From assembly GCF_040549485.1 (NCBI RefSeq), contig NZ_JBEPTK010000003.1, positions 372,001 to 436,000 on the forward strand: a stretch of DNA of 64,000 bases. The letters are read 5' to 3'. The notes under the pieces are model-generated. The model searched no databases, was not told the origin of the DNA, and saw only the letters and a program-made list of their open reading frames with translations. Both the position numbers and the translations under genes were made by a program. Below, piece by piece: positions 52,483-62,163 of this stretch (positions within the stretch are counted from its first letter, which is position 1; each line of letters starts with the position of its first letter). This stretch comes from Constrictibacter sp. MBR-5. Lineage in GTDB: Bacteria; Pseudomonadota; Alphaproteobacteria; JAJUGE01.

Positions 52483-52627
52483 ATCCGCGTCTCCTCCTGA
52501 TGTTTTGTCGTCCGCGCGTGAACCGTGCGGACATCTTGCTTGTCCGGACATCGTGTCGGCCAATCGAGCGCGGTGTCAATCGGCACCCCGGTGTCGCGAG
52601 ACGCGCAGGCCGGCTACCGCCCGATTC

Positions 52628-53404
52628 TCAGAGCGCACCCTCGGTCTCGATGTGCAGGGTTTCGCCGCAATGCTTGCAATGGACCGCGTCGGGGTCGTGG
52701 CGGGTCAGGCCGCAGGTCGGGCACTCGTGCCGCACCTTGGTCGGCCGGAACAGCACCTGGGCGAGGCGCAGGAACAGCGTCACCCCGACGATCATGATCG
52801 CGACCGATATCAGCCGTCCGCCCGTGCCGGGCAGGGTGATGTCGCCGAAGCCCGTCGTCGTCAGCGCCGTGACGGTGAAATACAGGGCGTCGGCATAGTT
52901 GGCGATGTCGGGATTGCTCCAGTGCTGGGTCTCGTAGACCAGCCCCGTCATGACGAAGATGAAGACGAGCAGGTTGACGACGGCGACCAGGATCTCCTCG
53001 TTGCGGCGGAAGAAGCGGAAGTCGCCGCGCAGACGGCCCAGCATCTGGTAGGTGTGCAGCAGGCGCAGGGTGCGCAGGACGCGCAGGAAGCCGAGGCCGG
53101 CACCGGTGAAGGGTATCAGGAACGACACGATCGCTGCCATGTCGGCGACGCTGATCGGGTGGAGCAGCGTCGCCGTCCTGCGCCGGGCGATGGCTATTCT
53201 CGCCGTGAAGTCGGCGAGGATCAGCAGGCCGAAGACGGCGTCGAGCGCCTCGGTCGTCGCGGTGTGCGGCAGGAACGACGTCGCGATGACGAACAGGATC
53301 GTGACGATGTCGAAGACGAGCAGCCCGTAGCGGAAGGCGTGCGCGCGCGGCGTGCCGCCCTCGTAGAGTTCCCGCGCGAAGCGTACCAGCCGGCCGCGGG
53401 TCAT
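52628..53404 (-). CDS. Voltage-gated-type potassium channel with C-terminal zinc ribbon
   Basis: A 258-residue membrane protein with six transmembrane segments. The S4-like helix has regularly spaced arginines (FLRVLRTLRLLHTYQMLGRL), and the pore has the filter TALTTTGFGDITLPG, i.e. TTGFGD in place of the commoner TVGYGD. The C-terminus carries CPTCG ... CKHCG, a small zinc ribbon. ATG 53404 overlaps the antiporter stop by four bases, so K+ flux and Na+/H+ exchange are co-expressed. Confidence 0.87.
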   Translation of the reverse strand: MTRGRLVRFARELYEGGTPRAHAFRYGLLVFDIVTILFVIATSFLPHTATTEALDAVFGLLILADFTARIAIARRRTATLLHPISVADMAAIVSFLIPFTGAGLGFLRVLRTLRLLHTYQMLGRLRGDFRFFRRNEEILVAVVNLLVFIFVMTGLVYETQHWSNPDIANYADALYFTVTALTTTGFGDITLPGTGGRLISVAIMIVGVTLFLRLAQVLFRPTKVRHECPTCGLTRHDPDAVHCKHCGETLHIETEGAL

Positions 53405-54657
53405 CCGTCGGACCTGACGACGCGGGCCACGAGGGCGCGCAGGCTGAGGCCCTGCACGACGATGGTGAAGATCACCACCGTGTAGGTCGCCGCCAGGATC
53501 GTCGACTTCTCGGCGACCTCCGGGATGGAGAGCGCCAGGGCGACCGAGATGCCGCCGCGCAGCCCGCCCCAGGTCAGGCAGGGGATCGTCCCCGGGATGA
53601 ACCGCTGGGTCCGCGACAGCAGCCCGACGGGCACCGCGACGGCGGCGAGGCGCGCGCACAGGACGAGCGGCACGGCGGCCGCCGCGAGCCACAGGAACGA
53701 CAGGTCGAACCGCAGCACCAGCACCTCCAGGCCGATCAGCAGGAACAGCACGGAGTTCAGGATCTCGTCGATCAGCGTCCAGAAGCCGAAGAGGTAGCGC
53801 TGGGTGCGGTCGCTCATGGCGTGGCGCTGGCCGTGGTTGCCGATCAGCAGGCCGGCGACCACCATGGCGATCGGCCCGCTGAGATGCAGGTGCGTCGCCA
53901 GCGCGTAGGTGCCGGTCACCAGGGCGAGCGACAGCAGGACCTCGATCGGATAGTCGTCGATCGCCTCCATCCCCTTGTACGCGACGTAGCCCGCGGCGAG
54001 ACCCAGCAGCGCACCGCCCAGCGCCTCGACGAAGAACAGTTCGGCGACATGCAGGGGATCGATGCCCTCGCCGGCGGCGCCGGCGGCCACCGCCAGGACC
54101 ACCGTGAAGATCACGACGCCGACGCCGTCGTTGAACAGCGATTCCCCGATCATGTCGGTCTCGAGAGTTTCGGGGACGCGGACCGCCTTCAGGGTCGACA
54201 GCACCGCGACCGGATCGGTCGGGCTGATCAGCGCGCCGAAGACCAGCGCCCAGGTGAACGGCAGCGCCACGCCCAGCGCCCCGGCCGCCAGCCAGAAGCC
54301 GACGCCGACGATTGCCGTGGAGATCAGCACGCCGAGCGTCGCCATCGATCCGACGGCCCAGGCACGGCTGCGCAGCACGGCCAGGTCGACGTGAAGCGCC
54401 CCGGCGAACAGCAGGAAACCGAGCATGCCTTCGAGCACGGTGCTCTGGAAGTCGATCCGCCGGAGGAGGTCGATCAGCTGCTCGTAGACCGTCTCGTCGG
54501 GAAACAGCAGTTCCACGCCGACCAGCACCAGCGAGGCCACCAGTCCCATCATCAACAGGCCGATGGTGTGCGGCAGGCGGATGAGCCGATGGTTGACCCA
54601 GCCGAACAGGGCGGTCAGCACCAGCAGGATCGCGATCAGGTCGAAGACGGACAGCAT
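53401..54657 (-). CDS. CPA1-family sodium:proton antiporter
   Basis: A 418-residue membrane protein with about 12 helices. Ion-site motifs are WALVFGALISPTDPVAVLST and GESLFNDGVGVVIFTVVLAV, typical of NhaP-type CPA1 exchangers; CLTWGGLRGGISVALALSIP is the second conserved region. It exchanges Na+ or K+ for H+. ATG 54657 begins with a hydrophobic helix (MLSVFDLIAILLVLTALFGW); the preceding open frame is Arg/Pro-rich and rejected. Operon with the K+ channel. Confidence 0.9.
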   Translation of the reverse strand: MLSVFDLIAILLVLTALFGWVNHRLIRLPHTIGLLMMGLVASLVLVGVELLFPDETVYEQLIDLLRRIDFQSTVLEGMLGFLLFAGALHVDLAVLRSRAWAVGSMATLGVLISTAIVGVGFWLAAGALGVALPFTWALVFGALISPTDPVAVLSTLKAVRVPETLETDMIGESLFNDGVGVVIFTVVLAVAAGAAGEGIDPLHVAELFFVEALGGALLGLAAGYVAYKGMEAIDDYPIEVLLSLALVTGTYALATHLHLSGPIAMVVAGLLIGNHGQRHAMSDRTQRYLFGFWTLIDEILNSVLFLLIGLEVLVLRFDLSFLWLAAAAVPLVLCARLAAVAVPVGLLSRTQRFIPGTIPCLTWGGLRGGISVALALSIPEVAEKSTILAATYTVVIFTIVVQGLSLRALVARVVRSDG

Positions 54658-54778
54658 CTCGGGCGAACGCCTCGGCTGGCGGAAGGGTCGCCCCTCCAAT
54701 CGATCGGAAGGGACCGATCGGGTGGGATGGAAGGCCCGGGCCGCAGTCGCGGACGGTACCGCGGCCGCGCCGCCACGC

Positions 54779-54817
54779 AAAAAGAAACCCCGCCGCCGTG
54801 GGTACGGCGGCGGGGTT
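54779..54817 (-). terminator. Rho-independent terminator of groESL
   Basis: A 14-bp perfect stem AACCCCGCCGCCGT / ACGGCGGCGGGGTT (54786-54817, 4-nt loop) followed on the minus strand by TTTCTTTTT. It lies 66 bp after the groEL stop. Confidence 0.92.
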
Positions 54818-54882
54818 CCTCGTCGTGGTCCGGCGTCGAGCGTGAGCTCGGGCCGGGTGGCCGGCTTACCTGAGCGCCGGGC

Positions 54883-56607
<1,725 letters not shown>

Positions 56608-56898
56608 TCAGGCGACGACGCCCATGATGTCCGACTCCTTCATGATCAGGAATTCCTGACCATCCATCTTCACCTCGGTGCCCGACCATTTGCCGAACAG
56701 GATGCGGTCGCCGACCTTGACGTCGAGCGGCTGCAGACGGCCGCTCTCGTCGCGGGCGCCCGGGCCGACGGCGACGATCTCGCCTTCCTGCGGCTTCTCC
56801 TGGGCGGTCTCCGGGATGATGATCCCGCCGGAGGTCTTCTTTTCCTGCTCGATGCGCTTCACGAGTACGCGGTCGTGCAACGGCTTGAATGCCGGCAT
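56608..56898 (-). CDS. groES: GroES co-chaperonin
   Basis: A 96-residue co-chaperonin: [20 protein letters not shown], mobile loop [36 protein letters not shown] and [20 protein letters not shown]. It caps GroEL. ATG 56898 has AGGAGACACC before it; an upstream in-frame start would add six basic residues and is not supported. A CIRCE element lies 43 bp upstream. Confidence 0.98.
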   Translation of the reverse strand: MPAFKPLHDRVLVKRIEQEKKTSGGIIIPETAQEKPQEGEIVAVGPGARDESGRLQPLDVKVGDRILFGKWSGTEVKMDGQEFLIMKESDIMGVVA

Positions 56899-56940
56899 GT
56901 GGTGTCTCCTTCTCACGATCTGAAATCGCTGGCGCAGCTT

Positions 56941-56967
56941 TTAGCACTCTCGCATCCCGAGTGCCAG
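56941..56967. promoter_or_regulatory. CIRCE element (HrcA operator) of groESL
   Basis: TTAGCACTC-N9-GAGTGCCAG, matching the CIRCE consensus TTAGCACTC-N9-GAGTGCTAA except for two bases in the second arm. It implies HrcA repression of groESL. Confidence 0.9.
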
Positions 56968-57146
56968 ACTCCTGTGCCGGTGAGCGCGTGCGGTGAAGCG
57001 ATCACGCCACCCGGCACGAAATGTCCGCCGACGCACATGGTCGGAGCATCGCCCTGGGCAGAGACATGGTAGGTATCGGCGAACCTTCAATCTCGCGTGT
57101 TGCCGCACCACATTCCGTCAGGCTCGACAGAAGGCAGGAAAACCGC

Positions 57147-57722
57147 ATGAAACGCTCCCGCTCCATCCGTCTCGTGCTGCTGGGCAGTGCTGGCGCCTTC
57201 ATGCTTTCCGGCTGCGACGATCCGGTCGACGTGGCCACGAAAGGCCAGCTCTTCACCGACGCGCAGGCCTGCGAATCCTCCTACGACCAGAAGGAGTGTC
57301 TCGAAGCCTACAAGCGCGCCGAGACGGCCCATGTGGAGACGGCGCCGAAGTTCGCGAACCGCGAGGAGTGCGAGGCGGAGTTCGGGGTCGAGAACTGCAC
57401 CCCCGCGCCGCGCCAGACCGCGGCCGAGGGCGACCCCGCCCAGGCGAACGCCGGCGGCGGCAGCTGGTTCATGCCGGCGATGATGGGCTTCATGATGGGC
57501 CGGATGATGGGCGGCGGCTATGCCGCGGCGCCGATCTACCGCGACACCCAGAACAACGCCTATACCGGCCGCGACCGCACCGTCGGCCGTCTCGACAGCG
57601 CGCGCATGCCGCCGCCGGCGCGCGCCGCGGGCAGCGTCGGCGTGCCGAAGTTCGAGATGGCGCGCCAGCAGAACGTGGCGCGCGGCGGCTTCGGCCGGTC
57701 CGGCTACAGCTCGTCGAGCTGA
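57147..57722 (+). CDS. DUF1190 (YgiB-like) lipoprotein
   Basis: A 191-residue lipoprotein: signal peptide with lipobox LSGC (Cys23), a Cys-rich mature region (FTDAQACESSYDQKECLEAY, EECEAEFGVENC) giving two likely disulfides, then a Gly/Met-rich low-complexity stretch and a GRSGYSSSS tail. This matches DUF1190. It precedes a YgiC-like ATP-grasp gene by 50 bp, the same pairing as E. coli ygiB-ygiC. ATG 57147 follows AGGAA. Confidence 0.85.
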   Translation: MKRSRSIRLVLLGSAGAFMLSGCDDPVDVATKGQLFTDAQACESSYDQKECLEAYKRAETAHVETAPKFANREECEAEFGVENCTPAPRQTAAEGDPAQANAGGGSWFMPAMMGFMMGRMMGGGYAAAPIYRDTQNNAYTGRDRTVGRLDSARMPPPARAAGSVGVPKFEMARQQNVARGGFGRSGYSSSS

Positions 57723-57772
57723 CCGGCGGGGGCGGAACGACCGAGAGCGGATAAGCCAGGGAGCGGGACGGC

Positions 57773-58870
57773 ATGGAGCGGATCGCGATCGAACCGCGCG
57801 CCGATTGGCGCGAGCGCGCGGAGGCGATGGGCTTCCGCTTCCACACCATCGACGGCCAGCGCTACTGGACCGAGGACGCCTGCTACCGCTTCTCCGCGGC
57901 CGAGATCGACGCGATCGAGGACGCCACGGCGGAACTGGAGCGCATCTGCCTGCTGGCGGTCGACCGCGTCGTCCAGGAGGGCCTCTACACCCGGCTCGCC
58001 ATTCCCGAGGCGGCGCACGGCCTGATCGACGAGAGCTGGCGCCGTTTCGACCGCAACATGATCGGTCGCTTCGACCTCAGCTTCGACGGCAGCGGCCCGC
58101 CGAAGCTGCTCGAATACAATGCCGACACGCCGACCGCCCTGTTCGAGGCGAGCGTCGTGCAGTGGGAGTGGCTGCAGACCCTGCGCCCCGACGACGACCA
58201 GTTCAACTCGATCCACGAGAAGCTGGTCGAGGCCTGGGGCAAGTACGGCATCGCCGAGACGCTGTACTTCACCTGCGTGCGCGACCACGACGAGGATTTC
58301 GGCACGACCGAATATCTGCGCGACACCGCCCTGCAGGCCGGGCTCGACACGCGTTTCCTCTTCATCGACGAGATCGGCTGGGACGGGCTCGGCTTCGTCG
58401 ACGCCGACGACCGCCACATCCGCAGCCTCTTCAAGCTCTATCCCTGGGAGTGGCTGATCGAGGAGAATTTCGGTGCCTATATCGGCCCGTCGCGGCTCCA
58501 GGTGATCGAGCCGCCGTGGAAGATGGTCCTCTCCAACAAGGCGATCCTGCCGATCCTGTGGGAGATGTTCGAGGGCCACCCGAACCTGCTGCCCGCCTCG
58601 CTCGACCCGCGCGACATAGCGGGACCCGTGGTCGCCAAGCCCGCCCTCGGCCGGGAAGGCCAGGGCGTCGTCGTCCACCCGGGCGGCCTGACCGACGCCC
58701 GCCCCGGCGAGGTCTACCAGGGCTTCGCGCCGCTCGCCGACTTCGGCGGCAACCGCGCCGTCATCGGCTCCTGGGTCATCGCCTCGCAGCCCGCCGGCAT
58801 CGGCATCCGCGAGGACGACGACGCCGTCACCAAGAACACCAGCCGCTTCGTGCCGCACTACTTCGCGTAG
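57773..58870 (+). CDS. YgiC-like glutathionylspermidine-synthase-family ATP-grasp protein
   Basis: A 365-residue protein with the C-terminal synthetase (ATP-grasp) fold of glutathionylspermidine synthase but without its amidase domain. Segments include FRFHTIDGQRYWTEDACYRF, PKLLEYNADTPTALFEASVV, ILPILWEMFEGHPNLLPASL and VVAKPALGREGQGVVV. It probably ligates a peptide or amine to a carboxylate; the true substrate of the YgiC group is not known. Co-transcribed with the DUF1190 lipoprotein; GGGAGCGGGAC precedes the ATG. Confidence 0.87.
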   Translation: MERIAIEPRADWRERAEAMGFRFHTIDGQRYWTEDACYRFSAAEIDAIEDATAELERICLLAVDRVVQEGLYTRLAIPEAAHGLIDESWRRFDRNMIGRFDLSFDGSGPPKLLEYNADTPTALFEASVVQWEWLQTLRPDDDQFNSIHEKLVEAWGKYGIAETLYFTCVRDHDEDFGTTEYLRDTALQAGLDTRFLFIDEIGWDGLGFVDADDRHIRSLFKLYPWEWLIEENFGAYIGPSRLQVIEPPWKMVLSNKAILPILWEMFEGHPNLLPASLDPRDIAGPVVAKPALGREGQGVVVHPGGLTDARPGEVYQGFAPLADFGGNRAVIGSWVIASQPAGIGIREDDDAVTKNTSRFVPHYFA

Positions 58871-58884
58871 GTGCGGCGGAAACG

Positions 58885-59210
58885 TGGTGCGGACGACGGG
58901 ACTCGAACCCGTACTCTCTGAGAGAGGCAGATTTTCGTACCACTTCGGCTTTCGCCGCCGCCGGCGCGTGCGGCCGGCGTTCGTGGTCTGGACTGTCCCT
59001 TCGCCCTGGCCGGTGCGCGTCGCACCGGCGTTAGGCGCCGCCCGTCCAGTCTCTACACCTTCCCCGGCGGCGCGGCCGGGGCTTGGCTCGGGATCGGCAT
59101 CGGGCCGCGGCCCCTCAGCTTTCCCCGACTTTGAGCGGTTCTACGCCGCGGATTTCCCCGCGGGCACTCCAATTGAAGTCTGCTGCGTCTACCGATTTCG
59201 CCACGTCCGC
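58885..59210 (-). tRNA. tRNA-Leu(UAA), interrupted by a group I intron
   Basis: 5' exon 59176-59210 (35 nt) and 3' exon 58885-58935 (51 nt, with encoded CCA) join to an 86-nt tRNA-Leu. Acceptor GCGGACG pairs with CGTCCGC; D-arm region GTGGCGAAATCGGTAGACGC; anticodon stem GCAGA/TCTGC; joined loop CTT+AAAA gives anticodon TAA; long variable arm CTCTC-TCA-GAGAG; T arm ACGGG-TTCGAGT-CCCGT. The intron splits the anticodon after U34, the same site used by cyanobacterial and plastid tRNA-Leu(UAA) introns. Neither half alone is a tRNA. Confidence 0.93.
58936..59175 (-). ncRNA. Group I self-splicing intron in tRNA-Leu(UAA)
   Basis: A 240-nt intron. The 5' exon end ACUU pairs with GAGU 7-10 nt into the intron, placing the obligatory U-G wobble at the 5' splice site (P1), and the intron ends in G. 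R-type (GTGTAGAGACTGGACGG) and S-type (GGGACAGTCCAGACCACGAA) core sequences that form P7, the guanosine-binding site, are visible. There is no room for a homing endonuclease and no open frame. Small size and core suggest the bacterial IC3 subgroup. Confidence 0.88.
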
Positions 59211-59268
59211 ATCGACGCCTGCTGCCATAGCGCACCCCGCCGTTCGATGGCAAGCCGGCCCACACTTC

Positions 59269-59934
59269 TCAGATGCGGCTCACCGCGCGCGGCGCGATCA
59301 CGTCGTAGTTGCGGCGCGACGTGCGGATATGGTCGCGCATGGCGTTCTCGGCCGCCGGGCCGGACCCCTGCAGGATGGCCGTGACCACCCGGTCGTGCTC
59401 CGCCCAGGACTGGCTCAGCCGCTCCAGCGACGCATAGAACTGCGCCTTGCGGAAGGGCTGCAGGCGCGCGCGGACCGAGAGCGTCAGGTCGGTCAGGAAG
59501 CCGTTGGCGCTGCCGTTGCCGATCGCGTCGTGGAAGGAGTCGTTCAGGCCGGCATAGGCCTCCAGCTCGCCGTCGCGCACGGCCCGGCGCATGCGTTCGT
59601 GCAGCGCCGACAGCGCGCTGCGCTCGCCGCCCGTCATGCGCGTCGCGCACTCCCGCGCGCACACCGCCTCCAGCTCGCCGAGCACCGCGAACATCTCGTC
59701 CAGGCGCTCCCCGGTGATCGGCGCCACGACGGCGCCGCGATGCGGCCGCGCCACGGCCAGGCCGATCGCCTCCAGCTGGCGGATCGCCTCGCGCACCGGC
59801 GTGCGCGACACGCCGAACTGGCGCGCCAGTTCCTCCTCCTCGAGCGCGATGCCCGGGGCGAGCCGGCCGCAGACGATATCGTCGGCCAGCCGCAGGCGGA
59901 TCTCCTCGGCGCGAGTGCGTGTCTCGGTGCGCAT
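59269..59934 (-). CDS. GntR-family regulator (FCD/FadR subfamily)
   Basis: A 221-residue regulator with an N-terminal winged helix (LADDIVCGRLAPGIALEEEE, then LARQFGVSRTPVREAIRQLE) and a C-terminal all-helical FCD ligand domain (about 80-215) with acidic and His residues suited to a metal (LNDSFHDAI, EHDRVV, MRDHI). FCD regulators usually respond to organic acids. It lies between the tRNA-Leu and an esterase-like gene and may control the nearby TRAP/MFS genes, but no operator was identified. Confidence 0.88.
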   Translation of the reverse strand: MRTETRTRAEEIRLRLADDIVCGRLAPGIALEEEELARQFGVSRTPVREAIRQLEAIGLAVARPHRGAVVAPITGERLDEMFAVLGELEAVCARECATRMTGGERSALSALHERMRRAVRDGELEAYAGLNDSFHDAIGNGSANGFLTDLTLSVRARLQPFRKAQFYASLERLSQSWAEHDRVVTAILQGSGPAAENAMRDHIRTSRRNYDVIAPRAVSRI

Positions 59935-59999
59935 GGCGGCGGTTATAGCCTACGGGTCTGGCGCCAGCGACTGATTCGAATCTACGCGCCGGCGCATTT

Positions 60000-60911
60000 T
60001 CAGCGCGCGGCCGCGCCCCTGGTTCGCGCGTGCCGGCGCAGGAACGCCCAGATCTCGGCGGTGCCGTCGACGGCGTCGCTGGTCGGCCCGGCGAGGCGCG
60101 CCGGCAGGGGGCCGCCGCCGCCGCTGCCCGGCCAGTGATGGCCGAGGTCGCGCACCAGCACGACAGCCAGCTCGCCGCCGCCGGCGCAGGGCGCCCACAG
60201 CCGGCGCTCGACGCGCGGCCCGTCGACCGCCGCGGCCGGCGCGTCCGGGCAGCCGAGTGCGGCGACCCAGCGGCCGACGGTGGCGAGCACCGCGGGCGGA
60301 CGGTGGTCGGAGATGCCGGGCGCCGAGACCTGACCGCCGTTCAGCGGCACCAGCGGGTCGCTGCCGCCGAAGATCAGGAGAAGCGGCGGCGGCCGCTCGC
60401 CGTTGCCGGGAACGTGCAGATGGCCGGCGACCGACGCCGCCGCCGCGAGGCGGCCCGGCATCTCGACCGCCAGCCGCTGGACCATCCCGCCGCCGTCGGC
60501 GAAGCCCACGGCATAGATGCGGCCGGGATCGATCGGGTGGCGCCGCGACACCGCTTCGATGGCGGCGCGCACATAGGCCACGTCGTCCGGCCGCGGCTTT
60601 GCGGCGGGCGGCGCCGAGCCGTCGGTCCAGACGCGCGGGTTGCGGAGCGGCTGTGCCGGGGCACCGGGGTCGGCGGGCATGGCCTCCAGGCCGGCCGCGA
60701 CGAAACCGGAGGCGTCGGCCGTGCCGGTCCAGCCCTGGCGCTTCAGCACGTCCTCGGCCGTATCGCCGCCGCCCGCCAGCACCAGGACGAGCGGCATCGG
60801 GGTGTCGGGGGCCTCCGCCGGCCGGTGCACGGCCACCGGCCGGCCGTCCGCGACCTCGATCGTTTCCGCGGCACCGGCCGGATTCGCGGCCGAGACCGCC
60901 ACCATCGCCAA
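60000..60911 (-). CDS. Esterase/PHB-depolymerase-like protein lacking the catalytic serine
   Basis: A polyhydroxybutyrate-depolymerase/LpqC-like alpha/beta hydrolase of about 303 residues. The usual nucleophile elbow G-L-S-x-G-G reads GFADGGG, so Ser is replaced by Ala, and the oxyanion-hole H-G reads LAGGGD. The Asp (IFGGSDPLVPLNGG) and His (DLGHHWPG) positions remain. Catalysis is therefore doubtful. The start is unclear: TTG 60911 or ATG 60905 would cut a convincing signal peptide in half (RRCIRALAALAMVAVSAANP); the only frame position fitting a ribosome binding site (GAGGAG, 7-bp spacing) is an ATC at 60974. Confidence 0.65.
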   Translation of the reverse strand: MAMVAVSAANPAGAAETIEVADGRPVAVHRPAEAPDTPMPLVLVLAGGGDTAEDVLKRQGWTGTADASGFVAAGLEAMPADPGAPAQPLRNPRVWTDGSAPPAAKPRPDDVAYVRAAIEAVSRRHPIDPGRIYAVGFADGGGMVQRLAVEMPGRLAAAASVAGHLHVPGNGERPPPLLLIFGGSDPLVPLNGGQVSAPGISDHRPPAVLATVGRWVAALGCPDAPAAAVDGPRVERRLWAPCAGGGELAVVLVRDLGHHWPGSGGGGPLPARLAGPTSDAVDGTAEIWAFLRRHARTRGAAAR

Positions 60912-61047
60912 GGCGGCCAGCGCGCGGATGCATCGGCGGGACGTGCGGACGGTTGTGCGGGCGGCGGGGGCGATGGCGTGGCTCCTCGGATCGGTCCGAG
61001 CTACCTATGCATCGCCCCTGCCGAAGTAAACGTGGGCGGCGGCCGGG

Positions 61048-62088
61048 TCAGGAGCCCGAGGCCTGCTTCGCCGCCTTCAGCACGACGTCCAGCAGGTGCT
61101 GGCCGGGGACCCCCTTGCCGTCCATCTCCTTCGCCCAGTCCTGCCAGACCGGCTTTGCGCCCTTCTCCTGCAGCTCGGCCAGCTGCGCGTCGTCATAGGT
61201 GATGCGCGTCAGGCCGGCCTTGTCGAAGATCGGGATCCACTTGTCGTCGGCCGCCTTGTATCCGGCGATCAGCGCCTCGTAGGCCGGCTCCTTCGTCGCC
61301 ATCAGCATCTCCTTGTACTCGGCCGGGAGCGCCTCGAAGGCGGTGATGCTGTGCAGTGTCGGGCAGTGGTTCGACCCCGGCGCCATGTTGAAGGTGTACC
61401 ACTTCGACACCTCGTGGATCTTATAGGCGCCGTGCGAGTAGCTGAACGGGAAGGCCGCCGCCTGGAACATGCCGCGCTCGATGCCGGTATAGACCTCCGG
61501 CGCCGGGACGGTGGTCGGCACCGCGCCCAGCTTGGTCATCGCCTGGCCGGTACCGCCCAGGGCGCGCACGCGCATGCCCTTCCAGTCCTCCAGCTTCAGC
61601 GGCGCCGGCCCGTTGCCCATGAACTCGGACTGCGGCAGCAGCGAGCGGAAGGTGACGGCGGCGTTCCAGCGCGCCATCTCCTTCTTGATCGCCTCTTCCT
61701 TGTAGAGCTCCTCCGACACGTCCTGCTGGATCTTCAGGGTCGGCAGCGGCAGGAACGGCAGGTCCAGCGTCGTCATCGCCGGGTTCTTGCCGGGATGATA
61801 GGCGGTGCAGATCGTCGCCATCTCGAAGGCGCCGATCTTCAGCCCGTCCAGGTTCTCCTTCGCCGGCGAGATCGCCTCGCTGTAGTGGATCCGGATCGTG
61901 AAGTTGCCGCCGCTGGCCTTCTCCACCTGCTCGGCCATCGCTTCGATGCCGGCGGTGTAGGCGCGCTGCGGGCCCCAGGTCGACAGGTTCCAGGTGATCT
62001 TCTCGGCCGCCTGCACGCTGCAGGTGGCGCCCGCGGCGGCCAGGGCGATCGCCCCGGCCAGCAGCCAGGGGCGGGGTATGGCGGTCAT
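61048..62088 (-). CDS. TRAP transporter substrate-binding protein (DctP type)
   Basis: A 346-residue periplasmic protein: signal peptide (1-28, ending VQAAEK), then the DctP/TAXI-like fold with WNLSTWGPQRAYTAGIEAMA, DLPFLPLPTLKIQQDV, LEDWKGMRVRALGGTGQAMT (the conserved Arg of the ligand carboxylate) and PAPEVYTGIERGMFQAAAFP. Such proteins bind organic acids for Na+-driven TRAP import. The DctQ/DctM membrane genes are not within the window, so they must lie elsewhere, making this an orphan binding protein here. Confidence 0.9.
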   Translation of the reverse strand: MTAIPRPWLLAGAIALAAAGATCSVQAAEKITWNLSTWGPQRAYTAGIEAMAEQVEKASGGNFTIRIHYSEAISPAKENLDGLKIGAFEMATICTAYHPGKNPAMTTLDLPFLPLPTLKIQQDVSEELYKEEAIKKEMARWNAAVTFRSLLPQSEFMGNGPAPLKLEDWKGMRVRALGGTGQAMTKLGAVPTTVPAPEVYTGIERGMFQAAAFPFSYSHGAYKIHEVSKWYTFNMAPGSNHCPTLHSITAFEALPAEYKEMLMATKEPAYEALIAGYKAADDKWIPIFDKAGLTRITYDDAQLAELQEKGAKPVWQDWAKEMDGKGVPGQHLLDVVLKAAKQASGS

Positions 62089-62163
62089 GGTCTGTCTCCT
62101 CCCGTCGCGATCCGTCTTGCGCGGATCGGAAGGGGGAAGCTTAGGGTAGGCGGGGCGGCCGCG

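Noticed and set aside
58885-58935. A stand-alone partial tRNA or tRNA pseudogene
   Set aside because: The missing 5' half occurs 240 bp away on the same strand with perfect acceptor and anticodon-stem complementarity, and the spacer has group I intron features.
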